7,126 bases of DNA, taken from Pseudomonadota bacterium (GTDB taxonomy: Bacteria; Pseudomonadota; Gammaproteobacteria; Xanthomonadales; Rhodanobacteraceae). Shown here one piece after another: positions 6,447-7,126 of this stretch. Positions within the stretch are counted from its first letter, which is position 1. Every line of letters starts with the position of its first letter. The translations under genes and the position numbers were made by a program. The stretch covers positions 1 to 7,126 of the forward strand of contig JAJYMF010000155.1 in the NCBI GenBank assembly GCA_021787175.1, given 5' to 3'. The notes under the pieces were generated by a model. The model saw nothing but the letters and a program-made list of their open reading frames with translations, was not told the DNA's origin and did not search any database.

Positions 6447-6981
6447 GCGCGGGCGGACTCCACCGCCCATTCTGCCCATTTGCGATCCGCAGTGTCCACG
6501 CGACCGAGCGCCGCAGCCCAATCCGCGCGGTACAGCCGTAGCCGTGCCGGCGCCACCCCATGACCGGTGAGCAGCGCGTTCTGATCGAAGCGTCGCGCCA
6601 GCGCATCGGTGATAGCGGGATCGAGGCCAATGACCAGCAGGCTGGGCTCGACCCAGCGGCGATCCGGCGCGTACCCCGCCGCGTCGAACACGCGCAGTGG
6701 ACCAACTGCAGCCAGTGCCCGCGTCAGCGCACGCATGCGCAGGGCGTTGCTGCGGGCCGAACGCGGCCGCGAATGCGGATTGCAGGCGCTGATCAGCACC
6801 CACGGGCGGTCGGGCTGCAGCAGCTGCATCAGCGCCGCCGGCGGTGCGGCGCCGACATGCAGCTGCGCTTCACCGTCCGCAGCTGTACCGTGTAGCAGGT
6901 GGCCCGGTAGGCCGCGAGCAACCGTCGGATCGCCTGCGGCGTATCCGTCGCCGCGACACGCTCAGGGTTGCGGGTCGTCAT
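6443..6981 (-). pseudogene. DUF3293 domain-containing protein, apparently frameshifted
   Basis: The function of the family is unknown. Two frames together make one recognisable DUF3293-type protein. Frame A starts with ATG at 6981-6979, inside the end of greB, and carries the typical N-terminal signature LLAAYRATCYTV (about residues 21-32), but degenerates into a basic tail and stops at TGA 6831-6829. Frame B, open from 6961 to the TGA at 6445-6443, carries EAQLHVG, then ISACNPHSR with following SNALR (the NP.S....N block), WVEPSLLVIG and RRFDQNALLTG, all of which I recognise as family features. Adding one base near 6877 would join them as YTVQLR-DGEAQLHVG and give a protein of about 179 residues. 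In frame B alone, an ATG at 6829 would give 128 residues lacking the N-terminal signature. The stop overlaps the ccmA start by 4 bases (ATGA). The break may be a real mutation or a sequencing error; an annotation pipeline might report only 6443-6829. Confidence 0.75.
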
Positions 6982-7126
6982 AGCTGACCGCCAGTACGAC
7001 GAAACGCCGCCGCCCGCCGGGCAGTTCGGCTTCGAACTCGGCGCCGGCGCGCTTTTTCAGAACCGCGCGCGCCAGCGGCGAATCCACGCTGATCCAGCCG
7101 CGGCGCGCGTCGGTCTCGTCGGGGCC
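6962..7126 (-). CDS. greB: Transcript cleavage/elongation factor GreB-type, C-terminal part (5' end outside window)
   Basis: The 54 residues before the TGA at 6964-6962 match the C-terminal FKBP-like domain of Gre factors, which bind backtracked RNA polymerase and stimulate cleavage of the extruded RNA 3' end. Visible family marks are GPDE at the window edge, then GWISVDSPLARAVLKKRAG, then a beta-rich end (RRFVVLAVSYD). The block GPDE...G.IS.DSP.ARALLKK is what I recall from E. coli GreB, and it fits GreB better than GreA. The coiled-coil N-terminal domain that enters the polymerase channel lies beyond position 7126, so completeness cannot be judged. The reading frame is open to the last base. 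The next gene starts inside its 3' end with a 20-base overlap, so greB is probably the upstream member of this transcription unit. GreB rather than GreA or a Gre-like paralogue is likely but not proven by this fragment. Confidence 0.85.
   Translation of the reverse strand, partial: GPDETDARRGWISVDSPLARAVLKKRAGAEFEAELPGGRRRFVVLAVSYDDPQP

Noticed and set aside
1..7126. tRNA or rRNA genes, CRISPR arrays, insertion sequences, terminators or attachment sites
   Set aside because: The coding density leaves no intergenic space longer than two bases, and I saw no cloverleaf, spaced direct repeats, terminal inverted repeats or hairpin followed by a T-run on either strand.

Overview
The window is GC-rich and almost entirely coding. 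Every gene I can support lies on the minus strand, so the genes read from right to left. The core is a complete System I cytochrome c maturation cluster in the order ccmA-ccmB-ccmC-ccmD-ccmE-ccmF-ccmG(dsbE)-ccmH-ccmI. It is preceded by the 3' end of a greB-type transcript cleavage factor gene and a DUF3293-family gene. The GC content, the separate ccmH and ccmI genes (fused in E. coli) and the protein sequences suggest a gammaproteobacterium of the Xanthomonadales/Lysobacteraceae (Xanthomonas, Lysobacter, Luteimonas or Thermomonas-like). This placement is an inference and no marker gene confirms it.

Layout from the 5' end of the transcribed strand: greB C-terminus (7126-6962, cut by the window edge); DUF3293 gene (6981-6443, apparently broken by a one-base frameshift near 6877); ccmA (6446-5808); ccmB (5811-5125, GTG start); ccmC (5128-4343); ccmD (4350-4180, a 56-residue gene that is easily missed); ccmE (4177-3710); ccmF (3713-1746); ccmG (1749-1198); ccmH (1196-762); ccmI (765-1, GTG start, C-terminus beyond the window). 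Neighbours overlap by 4-20 bases or are separated by only 1-2 bases. Six of the ten junctions are ATGA/GTGA start-stop overlaps, which indicates one translationally coupled transcription unit. No gene-free stretch exists in which a terminator or a dedicated ccm promoter could sit.

The genes act together as follows. CcmA and CcmB form the ABC transporter CcmAB, which with CcmC and CcmD loads heme onto the chaperone CcmE and releases holo-CcmE. CcmG and CcmH keep the apocytochrome CXXCH cysteines reduced. CcmF, CcmH and CcmI receive the apocytochrome and heme and make the thioether bonds in the periplasm. All catalytic or heme-ligand residues I looked for are present: the CcmA ATPase motifs, both CcmC histidines and its WWD motif, CcmE His123/Tyr127, four CcmF histidines, and the CXXC pairs of CcmG and CcmH. 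The system therefore looks functional.

I found no convincing undescribed system. The most notable irregularity is the DUF3293 gene. Its conserved N-terminus and its conserved C-terminus lie in different frames, and the prematurely ending first frame stops at a TGATG sequence whose ATG opens the second frame.
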